DNA of 64,000 nucleotides from Zobellia amurskyensis (GTDB taxonomy: Bacteria; Bacteroidota; Bacteroidia; Flavobacteriales; Flavobacteriaceae). Positions 36,123 to 44,513 of this stretch are shown here, one piece after another. Each line of letters begins with the position of its first letter. Within the stretch, counting starts at the first letter, position 1. Location: positions 124,001 to 188,000 of the forward strand of contig NZ_RCNR01000003.1 in NCBI RefSeq assembly GCF_009725985.1, given 5' to 3'. A model generated the notes under the pieces. The model was not told the origin of the DNA. It was given only the letters and a program-made list of their open reading frames with translations, and searched no databases. Both the position numbers and the translations under genes were made by a program.

Positions 36123-36572
36123 ATGAGCGATACATACGGAATTGGAGGAACAGAAGTGAAAACGGATGCCAACGAGGCTTTTGCCGATATTCCAAGAAAC
36201 AGAACCTTATTGGTTGAAAAATTGACTAATGACCCTGCCATAAAGCCGGTAGTTACAACTGGCTTAAAAACAATCGAAGAAGTATTTGAACACTTTAAAC
36301 CAGAGGTTGAAGTTGAGTTTGAGAATGCCGACGGTGTTGGAAAAAAGGAAATGCTGAAGTTTTCCAATTTGGGTGATTTTGGAGCAAAGGGAATTACAAG
36401 ACAGAGTAGTTTTCTAAAAGATCTTGATACTGAAAAAGACCAATATGTAAAAGTCGTAAAGCAGTTGAAAACGAACAAAATCCTGAAGACGGCGATTGCT
36501 GATTCGGACGCTAAAACAGCATTATTGGATGCTATTCGTGCATTATTAACCGAAATTGAAGAAAATAAATAA
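36123..36572 (+). CDS. tssB: T6SS contractile sheath small subunit TssB (VipA)
   Basis: A 149-residue protein with the Bacteroidota TssB pattern: a short N-terminal strand, RNRTLLVEKLTNDP, the linker LKTIEEVFEHFKPEVEVEF, and a helical C-terminus. It is one residue-count class below proteobacterial TssB (about 165 residues), as expected for subtype iii. It heterodimerises with TssC to build the sheath around the Hcp tube. It is 12 bases after tssH and 4 bases before tssC. Confidence 0.9.
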   Translation: MSDTYGIGGTEVKTDANEAFADIPRNRTLLVEKLTNDPAIKPVVTTGLKTIEEVFEHFKPEVEVEFENADGVGKKEMLKFSNLGDFGAKGITRQSSFLKDLDTEKDQYVKVVKQLKTNKILKTAIADSDAKTALLDAIRALLTEIEENK

Positions 36573-36576
36573 AGTT

Positions 36577-37923
36577 ATGAGTACTGTACAACAAGAATTT
36601 TCTCCAGTGGAGAACCCGGCAGCATTTTTACAAGAAAGCAGTGACAAACTAGTCAAATTCGGCGGTTTTGATTTGTTAGAAGCTTGTGTGGAAGGGGTTC
36701 AAAATATGAATCCAGAACGAAAGGCAAGAAAACGTATTTTCTTGACTGAAATGAACAAAAAGGAAGATCGTGAAACCTTAAAAAAGACCCTACAAATTTG
36801 GTCCAAAGTGTTATCTGGTTCCGATGATGTTGTGGCAATGGTAGAAGAATGTGAACAAAGTGCTCAGGCAGCCCATCAATCCTTAAATAAAAATTTGGGA
36901 CTTGCTATTAACTCTACGAGAGACTTAGAGCGTTCATACCGGTCAACTGCGCTGTTTTATAAAAATTCAGAGTCTGACAAGATCAAGAATATTTCTATAG
37001 TAAATGCGGAATTGGATCAAATGAAAGATTTAGACAATACCCGTTTTATTGATGCTATCAACACCGAGCTCACAGACAATTTTGATCGTTTGGATTTACG
37101 TGAAAACTATAGCCTATTGGTAATCCCTGGTTATTTAGGGTCTAATAAAGTAGTTGAGAAATGGGCGAAAATAGCTCACGAAAACAAAGTAATGTTAGTG
37201 ACGGATTTTGAGCATTTGGACGAACCGGACGATGTAATGGAAATGTTTGAGGCGGCCAACCTTACCGGAGGCGATAAATACCGCTCAAATGTAATGATGT
37301 CCTGTAACTGGTTAGTAGGCCGGGGCAAGCACGACGAAGTAGGGGAGCAAGACGATTTATTTGTGCCACCTTCCGGAGCGCTGGCAGGAAAAGTATATAA
37401 AACCTTAATGTCTCAAGTTACTGCCGGTAAAAAGTTTGGGGGTATGAACGAAGTAGACGGCGTACGCTTTGATCTTAAGAAAAGCGATATCGCCCAGCTT
37501 GAAAAATTGGGATTGATTCCCATGGTCAATGAATATGGTAAGGTAATGGCATTTTCGGCCAAGACCTTGTTCAACGGTGATAATTTGGGATTACAGACTT
37601 ACTCAGTCGTGAGGGTATTCGACTATGTTACCAAAGTGTTGATGGACTTCCTTAACCGAAGGGCCTTTGAAAATTTCAACGCCAGAACCCGTAAAGAATT
37701 GATGGGTCAAATCGTAAAATTCTTGGACGGAATCACTGGGCCTGACAAGCTGATCGAAGATTTCTCTATCAAGCGTTTTGAGCAAGATTCCGTTCAAAAA
37801 GACAAAGTGCATTTAGATATACATATGAAACCCTATTTCCCGGCCAAAAACTTTATGATCAAAATGGAAGGACAAAAGGGCGATGATGGTAATGAGTGGG
37901 ATTCGGAGTATGAGCAGCAGTAG
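36577..37923 (+). CDS. tssC: T6SS contractile sheath large subunit TssC (VipB)
   Basis: The ATG at 36577 (MSTVQQEFSP) is the natural start; a TTG extension at 36556 would overlap tssB and is rejected. The 448-residue protein has sheath-family features: ENYSLLVIPGYLGSN, KVMLVTDFEHLDEPDDV, SNVMMSCNWLVGRGKHDE, PPSGALAGKVYK, GGMNEVDGVRFDLKKSD, and the C-terminal PYFPAKNFMIKMEGQKG. It forms the sheath with TssB and carries the sheath handle elements. Confidence 0.93.
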   Translation: MSTVQQEFSPVENPAAFLQESSDKLVKFGGFDLLEACVEGVQNMNPERKARKRIFLTEMNKKEDRETLKKTLQIWSKVLSGSDDVVAMVEECEQSAQAAHQSLNKNLGLAINSTRDLERSYRSTALFYKNSESDKIKNISIVNAELDQMKDLDNTRFIDAINTELTDNFDRLDLRENYSLLVIPGYLGSNKVVEKWAKIAHENKVMLVTDFEHLDEPDDVMEMFEAANLTGGDKYRSNVMMSCNWLVGRGKHDEVGEQDDLFVPPSGALAGKVYKTLMSQVTAGKKFGGMNEVDGVRFDLKKSDIAQLEKLGLIPMVNEYGKVMAFSAKTLFNGDNLGLQTYSVVRVFDYVTKVLMDFLNRRAFENFNARTRKELMGQIVKFLDGITGPDKLIEDFSIKRFEQDSVQKDKVHLDIHMKPYFPAKNFMIKMEGQKGDDGNEWDSEYEQQ

Positions 37924-37976
37924 GACTAAGAGTTTTTTCTAGAATTTGCGATTATAATAATTTAAAAATTATTTAA

Positions 37977-38720
37977 ATGATAATCTTAAGAAGAGGTGAT
38001 AAATTGCCATCTGTTGCTGCGGTTCAGTATTTTCTAAATCTATATGGAAATCAACAGTTAGTGATTGATGGTGATTTAGTACGCATGACATCCGAAGCCC
38101 TAAGAGAATTTCAAAGAGCTAATGATTTAATTGTTTCAGGAAGGGTCAGAAATGCAACATGGCAAAAACTCAACCAAAGAAATAGGCAGATTATAGATTC
38201 GGTGGATGCTACAGATGATGAGATAACCGATTATCTTGATTTTCAACGTTACAACGGAGAGCCTATCATTAATTACGGAATGTCTTTAGGGGTTCGTAAT
38301 GTTATAAATCAAATTAAATCTAACGCACAAAGCGGCAAGGTAGTTTTACTACGATTTCATGGCCATGGTTCTCCAGGCCATATGATAGTATCCTCAGGAT
38401 TTGATGAAGACGCAGGCTCTTCTTTCGATTTAGATTATGCCGGTAATTTTTGGTCATTATTTGGAGCTTTACGAAATATATTTTTGCCTTTTGGCAGTAT
38501 AGAGTTCCATGGTTGCAACGTGGCTATGGGTGTTCGTGGTGAACGGTTTTTGAGAAAAGTAGCCAATACCTTAAATGTGCCAGCTACTGCAGGTGTTAGA
38601 TCTCAATACGGTGGTGGAAGGGATAGCTTAAGGTTTGAAGGGAGAACACGTACTTTTTGTCCCAATGGTATTCTGTTGAAAGATTGGGCAACACAGGTTA
38701 TGTCCAGCTCTTATATTTAA
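37977..38720 (+). CDS. Peptidoglycan-binding domain fused to a caspase-fold (DUF4347/clan CD-like) domain; candidate T6SS effector
   Basis: A 247-residue protein with no signal peptide. Residues 1-68 form a PG_binding_1 domain (LPSVAAVQYFLNLYG, IDGDLVRMTSEALREFQRAN, SGRVRNATWQKL). Residues about 100-240 look like a clan CD/DUF4347 fold: strand VVLLRFHGHGSPGH with His128/His130, then strand GSIEFHGCNVAMGVRGERFL with Cys180, a His/Cys dyad in the order of caspase-like proteases. It lies 53 bases after tssC on the same strand and ends the unit before a terminator. The wall-binding domain without Sec signal fits a cargo delivered to the target periplasm, but a housekeeping role in T6SS assembly is possible. 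No immunity gene is obvious beside it. Confidence 0.65.
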   Translation: MIILRRGDKLPSVAAVQYFLNLYGNQQLVIDGDLVRMTSEALREFQRANDLIVSGRVRNATWQKLNQRNRQIIDSVDATDDEITDYLDFQRYNGEPIINYGMSLGVRNVINQIKSNAQSGKVVLLRFHGHGSPGHMIVSSGFDEDAGSSFDLDYAGNFWSLFGALRNIFLPFGSIEFHGCNVAMGVRGERFLRKVANTLNVPATAGVRSQYGGGRDSLRFEGRTRTFCPNGILLKDWATQVMSSSYI

Positions 38721-38821
38721 TTCTGGAAGAACCCATTTAAGAAATCATACTTTGTATAACAAGACTGCCGCTCTTTCGTTTCTTTACTACAACTGCAACA
38801 ATTATATATTTTATACCAAAT

Positions 38822-38852
38822 AACCGATGTGCTCCCGCTAGTCGGTTTTTTT
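38822..38852 (+). terminator. Terminator of the tssHBC unit
   Basis: Stem AACCGA (38822-38827) with TCGGTT (38842-38847) and T7, about 100 bases after the preceding stop. A longer alternative pairing CCCGC with GCGGG (38834-38858) may help the opposite strand, which ends its own operon here. Confidence 0.6.
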
Positions 38853-38920
38853 ATGCGGGCTCGGAACAGATGAACTCAAAGAAGAGAATACAGGTTACTC
38901 AAATAAGCTATTGTTATGTT

Positions 38921-40072
38921 TTATTTCCATTTTACCTCAAAAGGCATGGTTTTTAATTCTTCCTCAAAATAAGGCCTAATCGCTTTTGCACTTCCGCACC
39001 AAACAATGCTTAATTTTTTCATGTCAGGTTCAATAATAATGCTATGCATAACAGGAGTCGTTTTAAGTAGTTTACCGTTTCTACCATCAACTTTTATTGT
39101 TGGTATTTCTTTTGGTAGTTGAAAAACAAATTCTTGCTTTTCAGGATGAATATTGGTTAACCTACAACTTTCACCACCGTACAAATATCTTGATTGTAAA
39201 CCAAGTGAAGCTCCATTACACGCTCTAAAAGAAAATTGAGAATTTTTAATATCCGCAGTACTCTTCAATAAATCTAAGTCTGCCCATTTATTTTTAATTT
39301 CATAAATATGTTCGTTTAAACCTTGGGGCAATGGATATACTCCAAAATAAGCCACTCTTGGAAACCAGCCTGGACTTACCCAATCTGTACAGGTAGGAAC
39401 AGGCATTTTATACCATTGATCTACATCTTTACATATTAGATTTTCCGGAGTTAGCAAATTATAGGGGTCTTCTATATTAGGAAGGTTTAAGGCTTCAACC
39501 GTTTCAGGGTGAGGCTCAACCATAAACCCTCTACCAACAGGGTTTCTGGGGTACCTATACGGACTTCCAGAAAGAGGGTCTAGAATTTCTTTGATATATT
39601 TTAATGATTCCTCATTCTCTATTTTTTCTCTCAACGGTTTTTCCGCAAATAAGTCTTTACCGCCATAAGCAAATTTGTATTCTAACGGTACTTCGTTAAT
39701 TAGTTCTGCTTCCGAAAAAGTCAATACCCCATTTTCTCTTTTATGTACCTTTCTATTTCCTGTTATTTGCATTTTCAACTTCAGGCTAGCTATTTCTACA
39801 GAGGCATTAAACAAGTTGGTATTTCTTGGATTTTTAGCTTTACCTTTTACAACAATATCGGTAAAAGGTTTGACAGGGTATACGTCTATGTCATGAAGTA
39901 TTGTATCTTCATTTTCTTTGTAAAATTCAACATCTCTATTTAAGGGTATTTGGTCATCTGACAATACGCAATTTCCATCATCTTGTATGTTATACGTACG
40001 TTTTACAATTAATGATAAAATAGGCTTACCTTTTTGGTTGTTCCCTGATATTTGTTGAATTGTAGCTTTCAT
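38921..40072 (-). CDS. DUF2169 family T6SS accessory/adaptor protein (second copy)
   Basis: A 383-residue protein of the DUF2169 type: ILSLIVKRTYNI at the N-terminus, then VEFYKENEDTILHDIDVYPVKPFTDIVVKGKA, EYKFAYGGKDLF, YPRNPVGRGFMVEP and the C-terminal LSIVWCGSAKA. DUF2169 proteins accompany vgrG and PAAR genes and are thought to load or chaperone effectors. It is the last gene of the effector-delivery unit, 80 bases after the DUF3592 gene. It is longer than the copy at 41338, with little identity, so each may serve a different cargo. Confidence 0.82.
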   Translation of the reverse strand: MKATIQQISGNNQKGKPILSLIVKRTYNIQDDGNCVLSDDQIPLNRDVEFYKENEDTILHDIDVYPVKPFTDIVVKGKAKNPRNTNLFNASVEIASLKLKMQITGNRKVHKRENGVLTFSEAELINEVPLEYKFAYGGKDLFAEKPLREKIENEESLKYIKEILDPLSGSPYRYPRNPVGRGFMVEPHPETVEALNLPNIEDPYNLLTPENLICKDVDQWYKMPVPTCTDWVSPGWFPRVAYFGVYPLPQGLNEHIYEIKNKWADLDLLKSTADIKNSQFSFRACNGASLGLQSRYLYGGESCRLTNIHPEKQEFVFQLPKEIPTIKVDGRNGKLLKTTPVMHSIIIEPDMKKLSIVWCGSAKAIRPYFEEELKTMPFEVKWK

Positions 40073-40152
40073 TTATTATTATTTTGAAAAGATTCTATAT
40101 CAGAATTAAGCTTTAAGATGCTTGCTAAGTAAATAAGGTTTAGGCATAACGC

Positions 40153-40608
40153 TTAAGGTCTTGATTTTAGAACTATATAAAAACCAATTATAGCTACTAC
40201 AATAAAACCAATATATAAGCTCCAATTAAAACTGTCATTTAACAATGCAGTTTTAGTTTTATTAGGGTTGTAATAAACCGTAACAAGTTGGCCAATTTTA
40301 TACTTTTTATTTTTTCTGTGCTTATGTATTTGAATTTTGACAGAATCCATAGAATTAATGGGTTTGTAAGAAAAAGCAGGTGCATGTACGATCGGATTTC
40401 CAAATGTACCTTGGTGTCCTTTTCTCTTAGAATGATAACCCAAAATTATACCCTTTGTTTCTAAAGCTTTGTTTTTAAAATTCAGGTAATTCATAATGTT
40501 CCACACTCCAAACCCAAACAACCCTAGACAAACTAATAATAGGAATATTTTAAATATAGGGTTACATTCAATCATATTAATCAAATAATTCAGTTTCATA
40601 ATCATCAA
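40153..40608 (-). CDS. DUF3592-type two-helix membrane protein, possible immunity protein
   Basis: A 151-residue protein with two membrane helices, at about residues 19-40 (IFKIFLLLVCLGLFGFGVW) and 128-147 (LYIGFIVVAIIGFYIVL). Between them is a beta-rich loop containing ETKGIILGY, PAFSYKP and IGQLVTVYYNPN, matching the DUF3592 pattern. Its start overlaps the end of the PAAR-like gene by 32 bases, implying coupled translation. A small membrane protein coupled to a PAAR gene with a hydrophobic tail is the arrangement expected of an immunity protein to a membrane-acting toxin. That role is inference. Confidence 0.6.
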   Translation of the reverse strand: MMIMKLNYLINMIECNPIFKIFLLLVCLGLFGFGVWNIMNYLNFKNKALETKGIILGYHSKRKGHQGTFGNPIVHAPAFSYKPINSMDSVKIQIHKHRKNKKYKIGQLVTVYYNPNKTKTALLNDSFNWSLYIGFIVVAIIGFYIVLKSRP

Positions 40609-41335
40609 TCATGATTTCATTTATTGCTTCATCACTGGCTTCTCCTAAAAGCGAAAATGGCGAATAATCACTTATCGATGGTCCAATAGGAGAGCCTATA
40701 AGATATCCAACCGCCTTACCGGAAAGGTTTTGACCTAATTTAGTCGAAACTAATATGGCAGATATTAGGCCGGCACTAACCGATTTTTTACCAACGAGAC
40801 CTATAACCCCCCCAGTAATTTTACCTCCGACCCAATTTGAAATTGCACTTATTGCGATGTCAATTGCTATACTCGTTAAACTCGCCAAAAAGTCTGAAAA
40901 TTTAAATCCGGCCATATTGCAACCTGGGGTATAAACTATGTTAATAGAAGCTCCGGGTATTGGATCCGAACAATTTAAGTTAATACCAAGATGAGTGAAC
41001 CCTCCAATTGCAATGGCAGTTGGTTTCCCACCACTTAAGACTGTAAAAGCACCAAATTCAGAAACTGAACCGCTGGTTGCTATAAGTATTGGAAATAAAA
41101 TATTTGGTGCTATATGACCAATGCCATATCCAATATCCGAACCTCTTTTTATTACAGAAAAATTATGAGAAACTACGGTAGGGGCCATTTGCACCGAACT
41201 CATCAAGCCTCTTAAATGTTGAAACACAATATGAGGAAAATTTGGCATGTAGGTTGGCGGTAATGTAGGCAACAAGCAACCATGATTATCTACCCCAACC
41301 ATGGTATTATCTTCATTATGTATAAAACAATCCAT
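40577..41335 (-). CDS. PAAR-like protein with hydrophobic C-terminal extension; candidate T6SS spike-tip effector
   Basis: A 252-residue protein. The first 140 residues resemble PAAR-like spike-tip proteins found beside DUF2169 genes: VGVDNHGCLLPTLPPTYMPN, HNFSVIKRGSDIGYGIGH, FTVLSGGKPTAIAIGGFTH and NLNCSDPIPGASINIV, with repeated Gly turns and two conserved-looking Cys/His groups. Residues about 145-225 are rich in Gly/Ala/Ile/Ser and hydrophobic (SIAIDIAISAISNWVGGK, GGVIGLVGKKSVSAGLISAI), which suggests insertion into a membrane. The last 25 residues are acidic. It is 2 bases from DUF2169 upstream and overlaps DUF3592 downstream. Confidence 0.65.
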   Translation of the reverse strand: MDCFIHNEDNTMVGVDNHGCLLPTLPPTYMPNFPHIVFQHLRGLMSSVQMAPTVVSHNFSVIKRGSDIGYGIGHIAPNILFPILIATSGSVSEFGAFTVLSGGKPTAIAIGGFTHLGINLNCSDPIPGASINIVYTPGCNMAGFKFSDFLASLTSIAIDIAISAISNWVGGKITGGVIGLVGKKSVSAGLISAILVSTKLGQNLSGKAVGYLIGSPIGPSISDYSPFSLLGEASDEAINEIMIDDYETELFD

Positions 41336-41337
41336 AG

Positions 41338-42303
41338 TTATAAGGTTCTTAGTTTTAAATTTACTTCTCTTTTCTCCATAGGATTAATTTTATATCTAAA
41401 TGGAAATCTATAGCTAATAAATGCTTCTTCCTTGTTAGGTACTATTCCTATCTGGTCTACAAGCATTTTTCTACTATTTATTTTTTCTCCTAATTTAATT
41501 TCAAGTCTTAAATGAGTATCTGGAATAATTAATTCAAAAACACCGTCATTTGTAACACCATCAATGGTTATTTTATCGCCTTGTTCAATATTTTCAACAA
41601 TTAGTTGAGGGAAAGCAGAGTTGAAAAATTTGCTGTCTAACTTTTCAATTTTTGTTTTAGCCTCGTTTAAAACTAAATTATATTTTGCTCTTAAACCCAT
41701 AATTGGAAAAGAGCATACACCCGCTGGTTCTTGCCAAGAGTTCCATTTTGTTATGGGATTATCGTAATGTTCAATATTTGGAAGTACATTTCCAATCGCT
41801 TCTTCTTTTGTGTAATAATAGCCTTTACCATATGGGTTTGACGGATAAGGAATTTCTAATCCGTCCCATTTTGCAGTCCCCCCAAAAGCATTATTCAAGT
41901 TTAGGTCTATTTCTGTAAAGGCTTCGGGTTTGCTAATGGACATTATACCTAAAAAAGAATTCCACACCCTATCTCCAAAAATTTTTACTTTGTGCACCTC
42001 TTTTTCATTCAGTGATATTTTAACCTCACTTTCAGTTAGTGTTTTGCCTGTTGGTGCTTTAGCACTTCCAAAAACCATAATATCTACACCACCCCTAGAA
42101 TATACATCGTCCTTATCCATAAGCCCATAATCACTTTCCCATTGATTTTGACGAATTTCCCAGGTCTGCTTGTCGCTAATTGTTGCTATGCCATCTACAA
42201 TATCATAAGTTACTCGACACATCACGGACATGGCAATAATGTCATCTTCAAGTGCTGAACGATGACTGAGTGTTGGAAAGGATGTTTGGTTATTGAATTC
42301 CAT
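41338..42303 (-). CDS. DUF2169 family T6SS accessory/adaptor protein (first copy)
   Basis: A 321-residue DUF2169-type protein with VMCRVTYDIVDG, DVYSRGGVDIMVFGSAKAP, VKIFGDRVWN, NNAFGGTAKWDG and YPSNPYGKGYYY. These phrases resemble the adaptor proteins encoded between vgrG and PAAR genes in other T6SS clusters. It is 9 bases downstream of the beta-helix gene and 2 bases before the PAAR-like gene, so it probably loads that PAAR-like protein onto the VgrG spike. It has no signal peptide and is cytoplasmic. Confidence 0.82.
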   Translation of the reverse strand: MEFNNQTSFPTLSHRSALEDDIIAMSVMCRVTYDIVDGIATISDKQTWEIRQNQWESDYGLMDKDDVYSRGGVDIMVFGSAKAPTGKTLTESEVKISLNEKEVHKVKIFGDRVWNSFLGIMSISKPEAFTEIDLNLNNAFGGTAKWDGLEIPYPSNPYGKGYYYTKEEAIGNVLPNIEHYDNPITKWNSWQEPAGVCSFPIMGLRAKYNLVLNEAKTKIEKLDSKFFNSAFPQLIVENIEQGDKITIDGVTNDGVFELIIPDTHLRLEIKLGEKINSRKMLVDQIGIVPNKEEAFISYRFPFRYKINPMEKREVNLKLRTL

Positions 42304-42312
42304 GAATACTTC

Positions 42313-42753
42313 TTAGTCGCAGTTTAGTTTTACTCGTTCACCATTTAACTTTATATCGTCATTGGCTTTAAGTTTTATATCTCCTAAAGAGGCCTTTATA
42401 CATTGCGTTTTAGCAGTTTCTATATTGGCACCTTGGGTTTCTATAGTTTTGTCTCCTTTTACATACTGATTAAAGCTACCTTCGCTTTTTAAGGACAGCT
42501 GTTTTTGGCTCGAGATATTCACTTCTTCACCAGAAAGATGTAATTTATTTTTAGCAATAATGCTTATGTTTTCAGCTTCAATATTCAATGTTGCACCTTT
42601 GCTTGAGACTTCTATGGTAAATAATACGAGACCTTTGGCATTTCTGACTCTAACGATATCACTATCATTCTCACTATGCACAGCCAAACTATGCCCTTTT
42701 TTTAGCGGTTTCTGATATATAGGATTGCTAATTATGTCCACTTTTGTTTCCAT
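42313..42753 (-). CDS. VgrG-associated beta-helix (needle-like) protein
   Basis: A 146-residue protein made of short strands with period about 9-18 residues (ATLNIEAENISIIAKNKLHLSG split by turns, QLSLKSEGSFNQ, IKLKANDDIKLNGERVKL). This is the triple-stranded beta-helix seen in the C-terminal part of VgrG (DUF2345-like). It starts one base after the vgrG stop, so it looks like an extension of the spike encoded as its own protein. It may trimerise and sit between VgrG and the PAAR tip. No catalytic features. Confidence 0.65.
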   Translation of the reverse strand: METKVDIISNPIYQKPLKKGHSLAVHSENDSDIVRVRNAKGLVLFTIEVSSKGATLNIEAENISIIAKNKLHLSGEEVNISSQKQLSLKSEGSFNQYVKGDKTIETQGANIETAKTQCIKASLGDIKLKANDDIKLNGERVKLNCD

Positions 42754-42754
42754 T

Positions 42755-44500
42755 TTAATTCAATTTTACTTGTCCACCTTTTATTTCTGTCATTGCACCT
42801 CCATCCACCGTTGCTTTTGTGCCTTTGATTACAACTTCGGTTGTCCCCTCAATATTTGAGGTAAGGCCTTTTGCTTCCAACTCGGCATCACTTAATAAGT
42901 CTAATAATTTCGAAGCATGAATATGTATAGTTTTTCCATGGATATTGGTCAAGTCTTGATCTCTTCCAATATTGATGATAGGGGAATTGATATTAATTTC
43001 CCCTTTTAAGGCGAGTAGGTTTAGATTTGCTTCTGCATTAATGGTAATACTACCATCGACCTCAAGTTTAAAAGAGCTTTTATATTTATTAATGATTTCA
43101 ATAACACCACTGTCTTCATGAATATTAATAAAATTCATTCCTATTTGCCATATGGTAACATAATTGTTTATTTCAGTGGCTCCTTGAGGCGGAGGTGAGC
43201 TTCTTGTGTATAAACTGCCCGAGCTATACGGTATCTCCGCATTTCCATTTTCAAAATCAACAATTACTTCGTCTTCTTTATGGGGTATTCTGAACATTCC
43301 ACCGCTTCTTCCGGCTTGTAGTGCAACTACACGGATCCAAGGCGTCAGTTTATTTTGTTTTTTTTGCCATGGAAACTGAACCCGAACACGGCCTAGCCCA
43401 TGCGGGTCTTGATTCTCTTTAACTATTGCCACTTGGCTAGCGCTTCTTGGAAAAGCATTTATATTTGTAAGTGGGTAAGCATCGTAATCACCAGGAACGG
43501 CCTTAAATTCATTCTTATAATGACCACTGTGGTCAGTACTATGTGCAATTTCGGTTACCCTGTATTTTTCGCCTTCAATTATGACTATATTTCCTAGTTT
43601 AATACCTGGATTACTGCTTACAGCTTTAATAATAATCTCTTTTATTACAGTGCTTTCATGCTGCGCCTTCACTTTAGCCTTGAGTTGATTTTTTGCCGAA
43701 GGGCTATTATTGCTACTGTTCCATGCAATGGTTTGGTGCTTGTAAATTTTATTAGATCTATCAAAAACAAAACCATTCATAGCCGATAGCGCTTTGGGTT
43801 TGAATTGTTCACTATTCGAATGTATTTCGTCCGTTAAATAATCGTTTGTGTAGTACTCCTTTTTTTGTGGGCGTGGCACTAAGCTAAGAGCAAATGAATC
43901 TAGATCAACAGAATACTTTAGTTCAGTTTCCTTACTTCCTGGTTTACCAAAAATTAGTTTCTCACCATTATAGTAAAACCACTCCCCGTACTGTTTTGAT
44001 AAACGACTAAGAAAGGAGAAACCGCTTTCATTCTGCTGTACACAATAATCAATAACATCTGTATATTTTGGAGCCGTATCATGGTCTATTCCGTATGGTT
44101 GTAAAGTGTTTAAAACAATATCGGAAAGGCTCATACTAAAGGAATCGTTATGTACACCATCATCCGCAAGAATGGTCGGGCTTTTTGCGACTATAATGAT
44201 TTCATTACCTGCTGCGGAATGTTGCTCTTTCATAATCTTTATTTCGGAAACAATACCCTTAAACTCTAAAACCCCAAGGTTAGACCTATCCGAAATTGGA
44301 GCTATCTGAACAGCTATGGGTTCGCCTAAAAACTCTTTACTTTTTTCGCCCAGTTCTGTGGAATCCTTTTCGAAGGTATCCATGCGAAATCCTACCTCTA
44401 GGGTATGATGGGCTGCTATCTGCTGGTTGAGATAGAGGTGTTTAAAGGTAGGGACTAACTTGCTCCCTATATAAATCGATGTTTTTGATAATAAGGCCAT
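42755..44500 (-). CDS. vgrG: T6SS spike protein VgrG (TssI)
   Basis: A 581-residue VgrG of the Bacteroidota type. The gp27-like part (about 1-340) has YCVQQNESGFSFLSRLSKQYGEWFYY and KLIFGKP. A gp5 OB-fold follows at about 350-430 (QDPHGLGRVRVQFPWQ, PWIRVVALQAGRSGGMFRIPHKEDEVIVDFENGN), then a beta-helix needle (about 460-581) rich in ININ, IEIIN and VVIKGTKATVDGG. It caps the Hcp tube and carries effectors. It lies 13 bases after hcp2 on the minus strand. No extra effector domain is fused; cargo is probably the PAAR-like protein downstream. Confidence 0.92.
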   Translation of the reverse strand: MALLSKTSIYIGSKLVPTFKHLYLNQQIAAHHTLEVGFRMDTFEKDSTELGEKSKEFLGEPIAVQIAPISDRSNLGVLEFKGIVSEIKIMKEQHSAAGNEIIIVAKSPTILADDGVHNDSFSMSLSDIVLNTLQPYGIDHDTAPKYTDVIDYCVQQNESGFSFLSRLSKQYGEWFYYNGEKLIFGKPGSKETELKYSVDLDSFALSLVPRPQKKEYYTNDYLTDEIHSNSEQFKPKALSAMNGFVFDRSNKIYKHQTIAWNSSNNSPSAKNQLKAKVKAQHESTVIKEIIIKAVSSNPGIKLGNIVIIEGEKYRVTEIAHSTDHSGHYKNEFKAVPGDYDAYPLTNINAFPRSASQVAIVKENQDPHGLGRVRVQFPWQKKQNKLTPWIRVVALQAGRSGGMFRIPHKEDEVIVDFENGNAEIPYSSGSLYTRSSPPPQGATEINNYVTIWQIGMNFINIHEDSGVIEIINKYKSSFKLEVDGSITINAEANLNLLALKGEININSPIINIGRDQDLTNIHGKTIHIHASKLLDLLSDAELEAKGLTSNIEGTTEVVIKGTKATVDGGAMTEIKGGQVKLN

Positions 44501-44513
44501 AGCATTTTAGGTT

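Noticed and set aside
36556-36576. TTG start for tssC overlapping tssB
   Set aside because: The ATG at 36577 four bases after tssB fits the family N-terminus better.
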